From positions 1 through 40,194 of the forward strand of contig JBCCLI010000007.1 of NCBI GenBank assembly GCA_039026975.1: a DNA stretch of 40,194 nt, read 5' to 3'. Numbering within the stretch: the first letter of the stretch is position 1; every line of letters starts with the position of its first letter. This stretch comes from JBCBKZ01 sp039026975 (GTDB lineage: Bacteria > Bacteroidota > Bacteroidia > J057). Below, in pieces: positions 9,801 to 15,654 of this stretch. Position numbers and translations under genes: made by a program. A model generated the notes under the pieces. It made no database searches and was not told where the DNA came from. It was given only the letters and a program-made list of their open reading frames with translations.

Positions 9801-10618
9801 GGTCTCTAGGCAAGGCCAATATCACAGAGGTTCAATTAGGGGATCAGGTTTCCCGAACAGGGGCAGTATTATTCTCAGATATAAGGGGGTACACTTCCCT
9901 GGCGGAGGATATGAGCCCTGAGCAGACCTTTGCCTTCCTGAATGCTTATTTAGGGAGAATGGGGCCTATCATACAGGCACACGGAGGCTTTGTAAACCAG
10001 TTTTATGGGGATGGCATCATGGCCCTGTTTCTAGGAAAAACAGATGATGCCCTATTAGCCGCTATTAGTATGCTGGAAGCATTACAACTTTATAATGATG
10101 AGCGGGAACAAAAGGACCGTAAGCCCATGAGAATTGGAATTGGATTACATGTAGGCTCATTGATGATGGGCATGATAGGGGATGATAAACGTCTGGATAC
10201 GGGCCTGGTGGCTGATACGGTTAACACCAGCTCCAGGGTAGAGGGGCTTACCAAATACTTTGGGGTAGATATTCTCATTAGTGGTGCCATCTATGAGGGA
10301 CTTGAGAAGCCATCTGAGTTTAAGCTGAGATACTTAGGGAAAGTACAGGCAAAGGGGAAAGAAGAGGCTTTAGATCTGTTTGAGTGTTATAATGGAGGAA
10401 CATCGAAAGAGAGTAGCTTAAAAACTGAAACACTTACTATTTTTAATGAGGGGATCACGCAGTATATAGGGGGAAACTTCTCAGAAGCAGTAGAAGCATT
10501 CTCACAAGTGCTGGCCGTAAATCCCTCAGACATGCCAGCTCAAAAATTCCTTGAGAAAGCTAAAGCCTTACTGATCCAGCAACCTGGTGGGAATTGGACA
10601 GGGGTAGAAGTATTGTAG
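6875..10618 (+). CDS. 7TMR-DISM hybrid histidine kinase / receiver / class III cyclase, copy 3
   Basis: Third paralogue, 1247 residues from the ATG at 6875. A GTG at 6800 would add 25 residues in front of a good signal peptide (about residues 1-27, ending LMAQ), so the later ATG is preferred; it also brings the length within five residues of copy 2. Domain order is unchanged: periplasmic sensor to about 290, seven helices, coiled coil, HisKA (His577), HATPase, receiver (Asp890), cyclase (Asp1002 plus YGDGIMALF) and TPR tail. The three copies are most alike from HisKA onward, while periplasmic and membrane regions differ more, which suggests duplicated output with diverging inputs. It ends in a motif shared with copy 2 (NWTGVEVL versus HWTGIEVL). 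It lies 75 bases after copy 2 and could share its transcript. Confidence 0.93.
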   Translation: MKIRSTAGSFLLLVCLLVLPSWGLMAQKSVLDSLLRELKGNDSLLPGKAFQQIDNELREAERWKDLKVFSQTVYDSALIRNDTALRYRSLFGWREALKGVEDTTLVDSLEGEALSLKTNYGFMLSGQTESQSNQYKYTDLRYYFLLYCDSSSQLSVGEAYEALRKGEFYPQFPDHYTDDSLTYWAAVRLRGFPDKDEKALFSLGVDRYSWDSAYIYFPTWQADSSYAFDSLITGIKVYPKDKTAVEDWRNFFYVNIPQAETRTVLIKIPPAEEEQPGKISFAYLEPDFLTKTEATYTRNLWIFVGIIIVQFLYFLLLYFTTWGKIYPPYLLYLFGLFFFTGTAIWYDDIFPLNPSNYWSFYLLGFVIAGIGLLAFTLRYLNVRELLPKSYRISKLFMYGFMFPPISLMSLLLLEMAPDELIESWPDALLEFLEGFAAIMIGFILLSTLIILILTMFLGVQTLRKGYELAKSFLLGMAILIIFIGLPTAFAAGANFFDIPSLTYEQMVLAAEVGVVLQIIVFALGLGQKFNILQRANKKAMEETLKAREEQLKAQEEANEQLRKADRVKDEFLANTSHELRTPLNGILGLTEAIHDGVTGPVYPETRKNLEMVIGSARRLSSLVNDLLDFSKLKNYEIQLQRKPVDIRSLTHIVLQVSRSMVGEKDLVVSMDIAPELPAVSADEDRLQQILYNLVGNAIKFTEEGIVTVKAKQEGDKVVVSVVDTGIGISPEKQEGIFRSFEQGDGSTERKYGGTGLGLSITRQLVELHGGKISVESEVGKGSTFSFYLPVTEESPQPTTSAKVSSVSINERQEVDIPIAHPLPHEETTTLISENQTTTYQILVVDDESVNRMVLKNHLVHQPYEVTMAKDGVEAMAFIEAGKHFDLILLDVMMPKMSGYEVCQKLREKYLASELPIVLITAKNQVSDLVTGLNIGANDYIVKPFSKQELLARIKTHIDLLTINAATSRFVPYEFLRSLGKANITEVQLGDQVSRTGAVLFSDIRGYTSLAEDMSPEQTFAFLNAYLGRMGPIIQAHGGFVNQFYGDGIMALFLGKTDDALLAAISMLEALQLYNDEREQKDRKPMRIGIGLHVGSLMMGMIGDDKRLDTGLVADTVNTSSRVEGLTKYFGVDILISGAIYEGLEKPSEFKLRYLGKVQAKGKEEALDLFECYNGGTSKESSLKTETLTIFNEGITQYIGGNFSEAVEAFSQVLAVNPSDMPAQKFLEKAKALLIQQPGGNWTGVEVL

Positions 10619-10803
10619 AAGTGTAATGTTTCTTGATTCCCATTATACTATTGCTCGTAAAAAGGAAGTTCTACAGTAGGAAAAGACTGCTTTTTCCAAA
10701 GATGATGTCAAAGGAATAACTTATTTTCTGTCTACCACCATGTATCCGTTCACACCAACCCATTACACGGGTTTTCTGTGCTTATGCCATTTATTTATAA
10801 GAT

Positions 10804-11646
10804 ATGATTAAAAAACTTGTACTTTTCTTTCAGAAGTTATTCCAAAGTGAACCTAGTCAACAACTAACCATGGACCCAAAAAATTATGTCAGAGGCCTCA
10901 GCTTACCCGTGCAGGATGATAACATGCCAGTCATACAAATCGCCACAAGAAGCCTGGGACCGGAAGATAACACAGACGTGTCCGAGTCCTTTGTCAATAA
11001 CCAAAGCATTGTTTCTTTTGTGGCAGGTGTCTCAGAACAAAACCGTCAGGACATCCTGAACTCTACCTTACTGGCTCAGTTAGCTGCCGATAAAACCACA
11101 GAAAATGTGGATGATTTGAAGGCCTGGTATAAGCAATATACAGAAGTACTAACCAATATAGGCTGGGTGATAGAACAAAATGAGTTTACTGACTTTCAGT
11201 CGGGGAGTGATGAATTTGAAATGAATACGGCCATTATGGGCATAATGGGAGCCGTGGTAGATCCTACCCAAATAAGCCTCATCACTAAAACGCTGGAATC
11301 TGTCAAAAGTCTGGGAGATGATGATAAGCGAATTAAGGTCTTCGAGCGTAAATTCAAGAGATCCAATAAGGGGAATTTTCAGATAGGGGTAGCCAATGAA
11401 ACGGGAGGTACTGTCTCTTTTGGAGTAGGGGCTTTTCTGATGGATACCAAGGAGTCAACGGGTAGGTTTTTATTCTTCAAAACAGGCAAAGCCAGAACCA
11501 AGCTTACTTACTCAGGTATGCGCTGTACCCTGAACCCCCAGGTATATAGCCAAGTCAGAGACTCCATACTTGAGAAACTAGGTAGAGCACCTAAGGTCTT
11601 TATCGCGAAGCTTCCAGACTTAGGTGATATAGATTTAGATATTTGA
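10804..11646 (+). CDS. Uncharacterised 280-residue protein
   Basis: I do not recognise this family. The protein has no lipobox and no convincing signal peptide; the first 15 residues are basic and hydrophobic (KKLVLFFQKLF), which could be an amphipathic or weak membrane-contacting helix. Residues 80-125 look helical with a Trp/Tyr-rich stretch (WYKQYTEVLTNIGWVIE). Residues 165-190 are highly charged, and 190-245 alternate Gly and hydrophobic residues, suggesting a beta-sheet domain. The C-terminus is acidic (LGDIDLDI). It is preceded by a 185-base gap after the third sensor gene, so it is likely transcribed separately, and it converges on the dehydrogenase gene with one base between stops. 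Codon use looks like that of its neighbours. The open frame is long and clean, so it is probably a real gene. Confidence 0.75.
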   Translation: MIKKLVLFFQKLFQSEPSQQLTMDPKNYVRGLSLPVQDDNMPVIQIATRSLGPEDNTDVSESFVNNQSIVSFVAGVSEQNRQDILNSTLLAQLAADKTTENVDDLKAWYKQYTEVLTNIGWVIEQNEFTDFQSGSDEFEMNTAIMGIMGAVVDPTQISLITKTLESVKSLGDDDKRIKVFERKFKRSNKGNFQIGVANETGGTVSFGVGAFLMDTKESTGRFLFFKTGKARTKLTYSGMRCTLNPQVYSQVRDSILEKLGRAPKVFIAKLPDLGDIDLDI

Positions 11647-11647
11647 T

Positions 11648-12643
11648 TTAGGACAGGGAGATTACTTGATTTGTCATAGCAGAGGCGTGTGCAGCATCTG
11701 CCATGCTGTGGCCTAATAAGCATTCTTCTTTACTGACATTTTGCTTTTTACCTGTGAGAATCCCCTTAGTAAAGTCTGCTATCTCCAATAAATAAGAATC
11801 CTTGTATCGCTGTGGAAAGGAATAGTTGATAGCATCTAGCTGCATACCAGTAGCAGTATGTAACTGGACACTGCTATTCCGTTGGTTATCTGCTACTACC
11901 ATTCCCTTTTCTCCAAAAAGTTCTATCCGCTGATCATACCCATAAGCAGCTATTCTGCTGGTATCTACATTACAAATAAGACCATCAGCATATTTTAAGC
12001 TCACCATCACAGTATCAAAGTCTGGGATAGCCTTTATCTCCGGGTCATAAGCATGACCATAGGCAAATATGCTTTCAGGTTTTTTTCCATCCAGCAAGTA
12101 CAGTAACATGTCAAAATCATGGATGAGCATATCATGGAAAATATTTCCAGAGATTCTCAAATAGTCGATAGAAGGCTTGGGGTTATCGCGAGAACTGGCT
12201 TTAATAAGCCTCACAGAGCCTATTTGGGATATTTTTTCTTTCAGTGTCTGAAAGTTATGGTCATACCTGCGTTGAAATCCCAAGTAAAGACAGCGTTCTT
12301 TCTCTTCTGCCAGATCATAGCAGTGAGCTATTTGTTCTATGCTTTTCCCTAGGGGTTTCTCTGTAAATACATGCTTGCCAGCGGAAAGAGATTTTATGAT
12401 GTAATCGTAGTGATATCGGGTAGGACTGGATACAATTACTCCATCTAGCTTAGGGTCATCAAGTGCTTCATATATATCAGTGAGAATCCTACAATCTAGT
12501 CCTTCCAGTGCTTCTTCCTGATCAGAAACGGCTGGATCTACCACATAAGCCAGTTCTACATCTGGCAGTTGCTTAATAGAGTGCAGATGAAACCTGCCGG
12601 CCCTTCCCAGACCGACTATGCAAAGAGAAAGCTTTTTGCTCAT
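11648..12643 (-). CDS. Gfo/Idh/MocA-family oxidoreductase, probably inositol 2-dehydrogenase-like
   Basis: NAD(P)-dependent dehydrogenase of 331 residues acting on a cyclic sugar or polyol. The N-terminal Rossmann fold shows VGLGRAGRFH (residues 10-19). The family EKP motif is at 95-97 with its substrate/cofactor-contacting Lys. The catalytic region SGNIFHDMLIHDFDM holds Asp171 and His175, the arrangement of inositol 2-dehydrogenase (IolG). Sequence alone does not separate myo-inositol, scyllo-inositol or other sugar dehydrogenases. The neighbours decide the reading: the two genes upstream on this strand encode myo-inositol oxygenase and a sodium:solute symporter, so oxidation or interconversion of inositols is likely. 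It lies 57 bases after the oxygenase with a hairpin between. Start ATG at 12643 is followed directly by the Rossmann strand. Confidence 0.85.
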   Translation of the reverse strand: MSKKLSLCIVGLGRAGRFHLHSIKQLPDVELAYVVDPAVSDQEEALEGLDCRILTDIYEALDDPKLDGVIVSSPTRYHYDYIIKSLSAGKHVFTEKPLGKSIEQIAHCYDLAEEKERCLYLGFQRRYDHNFQTLKEKISQIGSVRLIKASSRDNPKPSIDYLRISGNIFHDMLIHDFDMLLYLLDGKKPESIFAYGHAYDPEIKAIPDFDTVMVSLKYADGLICNVDTSRIAAYGYDQRIELFGEKGMVVADNQRNSSVQLHTATGMQLDAINYSFPQRYKDSYLLEIADFTKGILTGKKQNVSKEECLLGHSMADAAHASAMTNQVISLS

Positions 12644-12678
12644 GAGAAAAATTAGTTGATGACTGTTGAATCTTGAAA

Positions 12679-12693
12679 GGCCCCATAGGGGCC
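12679..12693 (-). terminator. Intercistronic GC hairpin after myo-inositol oxygenase
   Basis: A perfect six-pair stem GGCCCC/GGGGCC with a three-base loop lies eight bases past the oxygenase stop and 36 bases before the dehydrogenase start. In the minus direction it is followed only by TTTC, a poor U-tract. It could be a partial terminator or an mRNA-stabilising hairpin that lowers expression of the downstream gene. Confidence 0.4.
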
Positions 12694-12700
12694 AAACCTC

Positions 12701-13555
12701 TCAAAACGCAATTATATCCGGTAAATACTTAGCAGCCAGATCCTCATAAAAAGGTCTCAACTCATCTACATTAGGCGGAACAGGAGACTTGGAGTACAGG
12801 TCATAGGGATTAAATAGCTCTACCCATTTGAACATCTTTCTATCATGATCATTCATCAGATGCTCATAAGCGCCTTCCTTGTGTTGAGAATAGAAAGAGT
12901 GATACCTAATCATATACAAGGCAGGCTCCGGCATATACGCTTTCAGTGCATGGTAGAGGTATTCATCGTGTCCCCAGGAAAGATGGACATTATCCAGGCC
13001 ACAGTTGGGCTCATATATGCCGTATTTGGTATTGTAGCGCTCATCTGTAGAATCAGAATTCAGGTCGAAGAACTCAGGATATACAATTTTATCGGAGAAT
13101 TTACAGCCCACAGGGAAGGTATCACCTACTACTGCCCATTGAGGTTCTCCAAACAGACAGAGAATCTTCCCCAGATCATGGAGAAAGCCTGTCAGTACAA
13201 ACCAATCTGGATGTCCGTCAGCACGTATGGCTTCAGAGGTTTGGAGGAGGTGCTGCGTCTGGTCCAGGTCTATGTCAGGGTCGGAGTCATCTATCAGGGT
13301 GTTGAGAAATTCTACCGCTTCCCAAAGGGTCATTTTTCGTTTCTCCAGTTTCTTAAACTCTGCCTCTTTCTCCATCACAAAGTCAAAGTTCTGATAGGTA
13401 TGGTTCATTTTGTAGAACTCCCTGACTGTATCTCTGGCAGGATCATCATAATTGCGGTACTCTTCTTTTGCCTTTTGGTCATTCTCAGGATAACGCTGCT
13501 TGAGATCCTCTTCCCATAGCTCTTCCAGTTCGTGAAATGTAGTAGTGTCTTTCAT
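12701..13555 (-). CDS. myo-Inositol oxygenase (MIOX)
   Basis: Cytoplasmic non-haem di-iron enzyme that uses O2 to cleave myo-inositol to D-glucuronate (EC 1.13.99.1). The 284 residues match the full length of the eukaryotic family. All six expected metal ligands can be placed: His102 (QHLLQTSE), His126 and Asp127 (FLHDLGK), His196 (SWGHDEYLYH), His219 (RYHSFY) and Asp252 (NPYDLYSK); their spacing is close to that of mammalian MIOX. WSWGHDEY-type and GEPQWAVVGDTFPVG segments are family signatures. It lies between the symporter gene upstream and the Gfo/Idh/MocA dehydrogenase downstream, all on one strand, which suggests import and oxidation of inositol. Enzymes that would use glucuronate (uronate isomerase and later steps) are not in this window. 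Confidence 0.95.
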   Translation of the reverse strand: MKDTTTFHELEELWEEDLKQRYPENDQKAKEEYRNYDDPARDTVREFYKMNHTYQNFDFVMEKEAEFKKLEKRKMTLWEAVEFLNTLIDDSDPDIDLDQTQHLLQTSEAIRADGHPDWFVLTGFLHDLGKILCLFGEPQWAVVGDTFPVGCKFSDKIVYPEFFDLNSDSTDERYNTKYGIYEPNCGLDNVHLSWGHDEYLYHALKAYMPEPALYMIRYHSFYSQHKEGAYEHLMNDHDRKMFKWVELFNPYDLYSKSPVPPNVDELRPFYEDLAAKYLPDIIAF

Positions 13556-13583
13556 AGTGTTAGTAACTTAATCTATGTCAATC

Positions 13584-13614
13584 TTTACGCCTTAGCGTCT
13601 AGTACGTGCGTAAA
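13584..13614. repeat. Degenerate palindromic intergenic element (TTTACGC/GCGTAAA)
   Basis: Perfect seven-base arms TTTACGC and GCGTAAA flank a spacer containing CTTAGCGTCT, in the gap between symporter and oxygenase. Similar GCG/TTTGCG-rich tracts occur at 15274-15318 and 23221-23275, always between genes. They may be worn copies of a small interspersed repeat. Confidence 0.4.
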
Positions 13615-13625
13615 TTTTCTTTCTC

Positions 13626-15203
13626 TTATGTCTGTCCCAGCCAGATATAAATGGCTAAAGTAATGATCACCAGTATCAGGCTGAGCGTTTTAGTGTACCT
13701 CCATTCTTCTGACGGTAACTTGCCAGTATCAGTCAATTTATAGGTATGCTCAGCAGGATACCAGTATGATACAACAAACATGACTACTAAATTTAATAAA
13801 AACTCAATTCCCCAGATATGTACAAAGTGAATGTTTACTGGAAAAATGAACATAGTCAGAAGGTAAAAGCCTAGCCCCGTTAATAAGGCAGCTTTAGCAC
13901 CAGTAGCTGAAATCTGTGGTAAAAATAGTCCTGCTAACATGATAGAGGCTATGGGAATGAAGAAGATCCCATTGAGTTGTTGAAGGAGTTGGTAAAGGCC
14001 ATCAGGGGCATCAGCTACTAAGGGGGCGCTAGCAATAGCCATGATAGCCAGAATGATAGATACCCATTTTCCACTTCTAACCAGCTCTTTATCAGTAGCT
14101 TTTTTCCGTAACAGTCTTTTATAGATACCTAAGCTGAAGATAGTGGCGGTACTGTTGAGAACAGAATTAAAGGTACTGAGTACTGCACCCATTACCACAG
14201 CTGCAAAGAATCCAACAAAACTTAACGGAAGAACCTTTTTGATGAGCTCAGGATAAATACTATCCTGCTGATTATAGAGAGAATCTCCAAAATAATAGAA
14301 GCCAATAACTCCCGGTAATATGATGATCAGGGGAATGAAAATTTTAAACAAGCCTGTTAACAGTAAGCCTTTCTGGGCTTCTTTGAGAGATTGGGCACCC
14401 AGGGCCCGTTGAATGATGGTCTGGTTCATACCCCAGAAATACAGTTGGTTAATGACCAATCCTGTGAATAGCGTACCAAAGGGGAGCACGGAGTCCTTAG
14501 CCCCAATTACATTGAATTTCTCCGGACTATGTTGATACACCCTTGACAGCCCTTCCCACATATTCCCATCTCCTATATCCCACAAAGCCAAAACGGGAAC
14601 TAGAAGTCCTCCTATGAATAGTCCTATTCCATTAATGGAATCACTGTAGGCTACTGCCTTTAATCCCCCAAAGATGGCATAAGCAGACCCTATGGCACCT
14701 ATACACACCACTGTCAGCCACAAGGCACGTGTTTTTGAGAGCGAAAAGACCTCAGAAATATTAAAGATGCTCTCCAGGTTGATTGCGCCGGTATACAGCA
14801 CTATGGGGAGGAGGGTGAGCACAAAAGAAACTAGTAGGAATAGCGCCACCATGGTTCGGGTGGTAGCGTCAAAACGTTCTTCCAGGTACTGAGGAATAGT
14901 GGTGAGCCCTCTTTTTAGGTAGGTGGGGAGAAAGTATAAGGCCGCTATCACAAGGGCAAGGGCAGAGGTAACTTCCCAGGCAATGATGATAAAGCCATTT
15001 TTATAGGAAGATCCATTCATGCCTATAAGGTGCTCTGTAGAGATATTGGTGAGCAGCATGGAGCCTGCTATCACCCAGCCTGTCAAAGACCTCCCTCCTA
15101 GAAAGTAGCCATCTTGGGTAGAGAGTTTCTCTTTCCGTAGCTTATACCAGGAGTAAGCCGCTACAAAAGCAGTAAAGGCAATAAATGATAGTACCGTTTG
15201 CAT
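13626..15203 (-). CDS. Sodium:solute symporter (SSS/SLC5 family), likely inositol or sugar uptake
   Basis: Inner-membrane secondary transporter of 525 residues, close to the size of vSGLT/SLC5 proteins, with about 14 hydrophobic helices. Family landmarks are GYFLGGRSLTGWVIAGSM near residue 35, a helix with TNISTEHLIG around 55 that includes expected sodium/substrate contacts, ATT-rich TIPQYLEERFD near 105, FGGLKAVAYSD near 178 and WGMNQTIIQRALGA near 265. It is the first gene of a minus-strand set followed by myo-inositol oxygenase (70 bases away) and a Gfo/Idh/MocA dehydrogenase, so sodium-driven inositol uptake is the best guess. The family also moves glucose, galactose and uronates, so the substrate is inferred from neighbours only. 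Confidence 0.9.
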   Translation of the reverse strand: MQTVLSFIAFTAFVAAYSWYKLRKEKLSTQDGYFLGGRSLTGWVIAGSMLLTNISTEHLIGMNGSSYKNGFIIIAWEVTSALALVIAALYFLPTYLKRGLTTIPQYLEERFDATTRTMVALFLLVSFVLTLLPIVLYTGAINLESIFNISEVFSLSKTRALWLTVVCIGAIGSAYAIFGGLKAVAYSDSINGIGLFIGGLLVPVLALWDIGDGNMWEGLSRVYQHSPEKFNVIGAKDSVLPFGTLFTGLVINQLYFWGMNQTIIQRALGAQSLKEAQKGLLLTGLFKIFIPLIIILPGVIGFYYFGDSLYNQQDSIYPELIKKVLPLSFVGFFAAVVMGAVLSTFNSVLNSTATIFSLGIYKRLLRKKATDKELVRSGKWVSIILAIMAIASAPLVADAPDGLYQLLQQLNGIFFIPIASIMLAGLFLPQISATGAKAALLTGLGFYLLTMFIFPVNIHFVHIWGIEFLLNLVVMFVVSYWYPAEHTYKLTDTGKLPSEEWRYTKTLSLILVIITLAIYIWLGQT

Positions 15204-15204
15204 C

Positions 15205-15253
15205 AGGAGTTTCTGTAGTTCCTGAGAAAAGAGTGAAAGTAGGAGTTTCTGTA
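15205..15253. repeat. Two 13-base direct repeats upstream of the symporter
   Basis: AGGAGTTTCTGTA occurs at 15205-15217 and again at 15241-15253, 36 bases apart, directly upstream of the symporter start. Placement would suit a regulator-binding pair, but two copies in a short AT-rich gap may be chance. Confidence 0.35.
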
Positions 15254-15273
15254 CCTTTTTTTACTTTGTGGCT

Positions 15274-15318
15274 TGGTGTCTTTGCGTGCGAAAATGATCA
15301 CGCCAAACCGCAAAGGAT
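15274..15318. repeat. Degenerate inverted element with TTTGCGTG/CACGCC arms
   Basis: CTTTGCGTG and CACGCCAAACCGCAAAGG face each other with imperfect pairing. The tract resembles those at 13584 and 23221-23275. It separates the antitoxin-like gene from the symporter. Confidence 0.35.
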
Positions 15319-15327
15319 AATTCGCAC

Positions 15328-15543
15328 TTAAGCCTCTTCTAATCTCTCTTTTAATCTGGCTTTAAAATCAGACATAGGAATAGTCGGCTTTCCATTAGTA
15401 TGACCATTAACTAGTTTGTCATGAAGGATTTGCCTTCCTTCTTTTGACATGGGGGCTTGTTCATCCTGGATAGATTGAAGCAATGTTAAGGCTATCTCCA
15501 GCCTTTCTGAAACGGATAGTTGAAGTAATTCAGCAATACTCAT
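15328..15543 (-). CDS. Addiction-module antitoxin-like small protein (TIGR02574 type), orphan
   Basis: A 71-residue acidic/helical protein. The start MSIAELLQLSVSERLEIAL and the later DFKARLKERLEEA match the pattern of the putative addiction-module component family, in which an N-terminal helix region is followed by a conserved Trp or Met position before an ARL helix. These usually sit directly upstream of a RelE/ParE toxin. No toxin frame follows: 15204-15327 is non-coding and the next gene on the strand is the symporter. It could be a solitary antitoxin, a remnant of a lost pair, or act on a toxin elsewhere. A -7-like box lies 58 bases upstream. Confidence 0.7.
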   Translation of the reverse strand: MSIAELLQLSVSERLEIALTLLQSIQDEQAPMSKEGRQILHDKLVNGHTNGKPTIPMSDFKARLKERLEEA

Positions 15544-15600
15544 GAACGGTTTTCCCTATTAGGTGAACAAAGTTCCCTACTTTACTCGCAATGAACAATT

Positions 15601-15608
15601 CAAATATA
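15601..15608 (-). promoter_or_regulatory. Candidate Bacteroidota -7 box (TATATTTG)
   Basis: Exact match to TAnnTTTG on the minus strand, about 58 bases before the antitoxin-like start. No TTTG is seen at the expected -33 spacing, so this is a weak call. Confidence 0.35.
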
Positions 15609-15654
15609 CAATTCTCCTTTCCCTCTGGGAGATTCTATTTATCCACAAATCTAC

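Noticed and set aside
1..10618. Triplication as an assembly artefact
   Set aside because: The copies differ throughout, with distinct periplasmic sequences and different spacers, so they are real paralogues.
10679..10697. GGAAAA/TTTTCC hairpin after the third sensor gene as a terminator
   Set aside because: Weak six-pair AT-rich stem without a following T-tract.
12845..13519. 224-codon plus-strand frame
   Set aside because: It lies antisense to myo-inositol oxygenase, whose family motifs are complete; the plus-strand protein resembles nothing and has biased composition.
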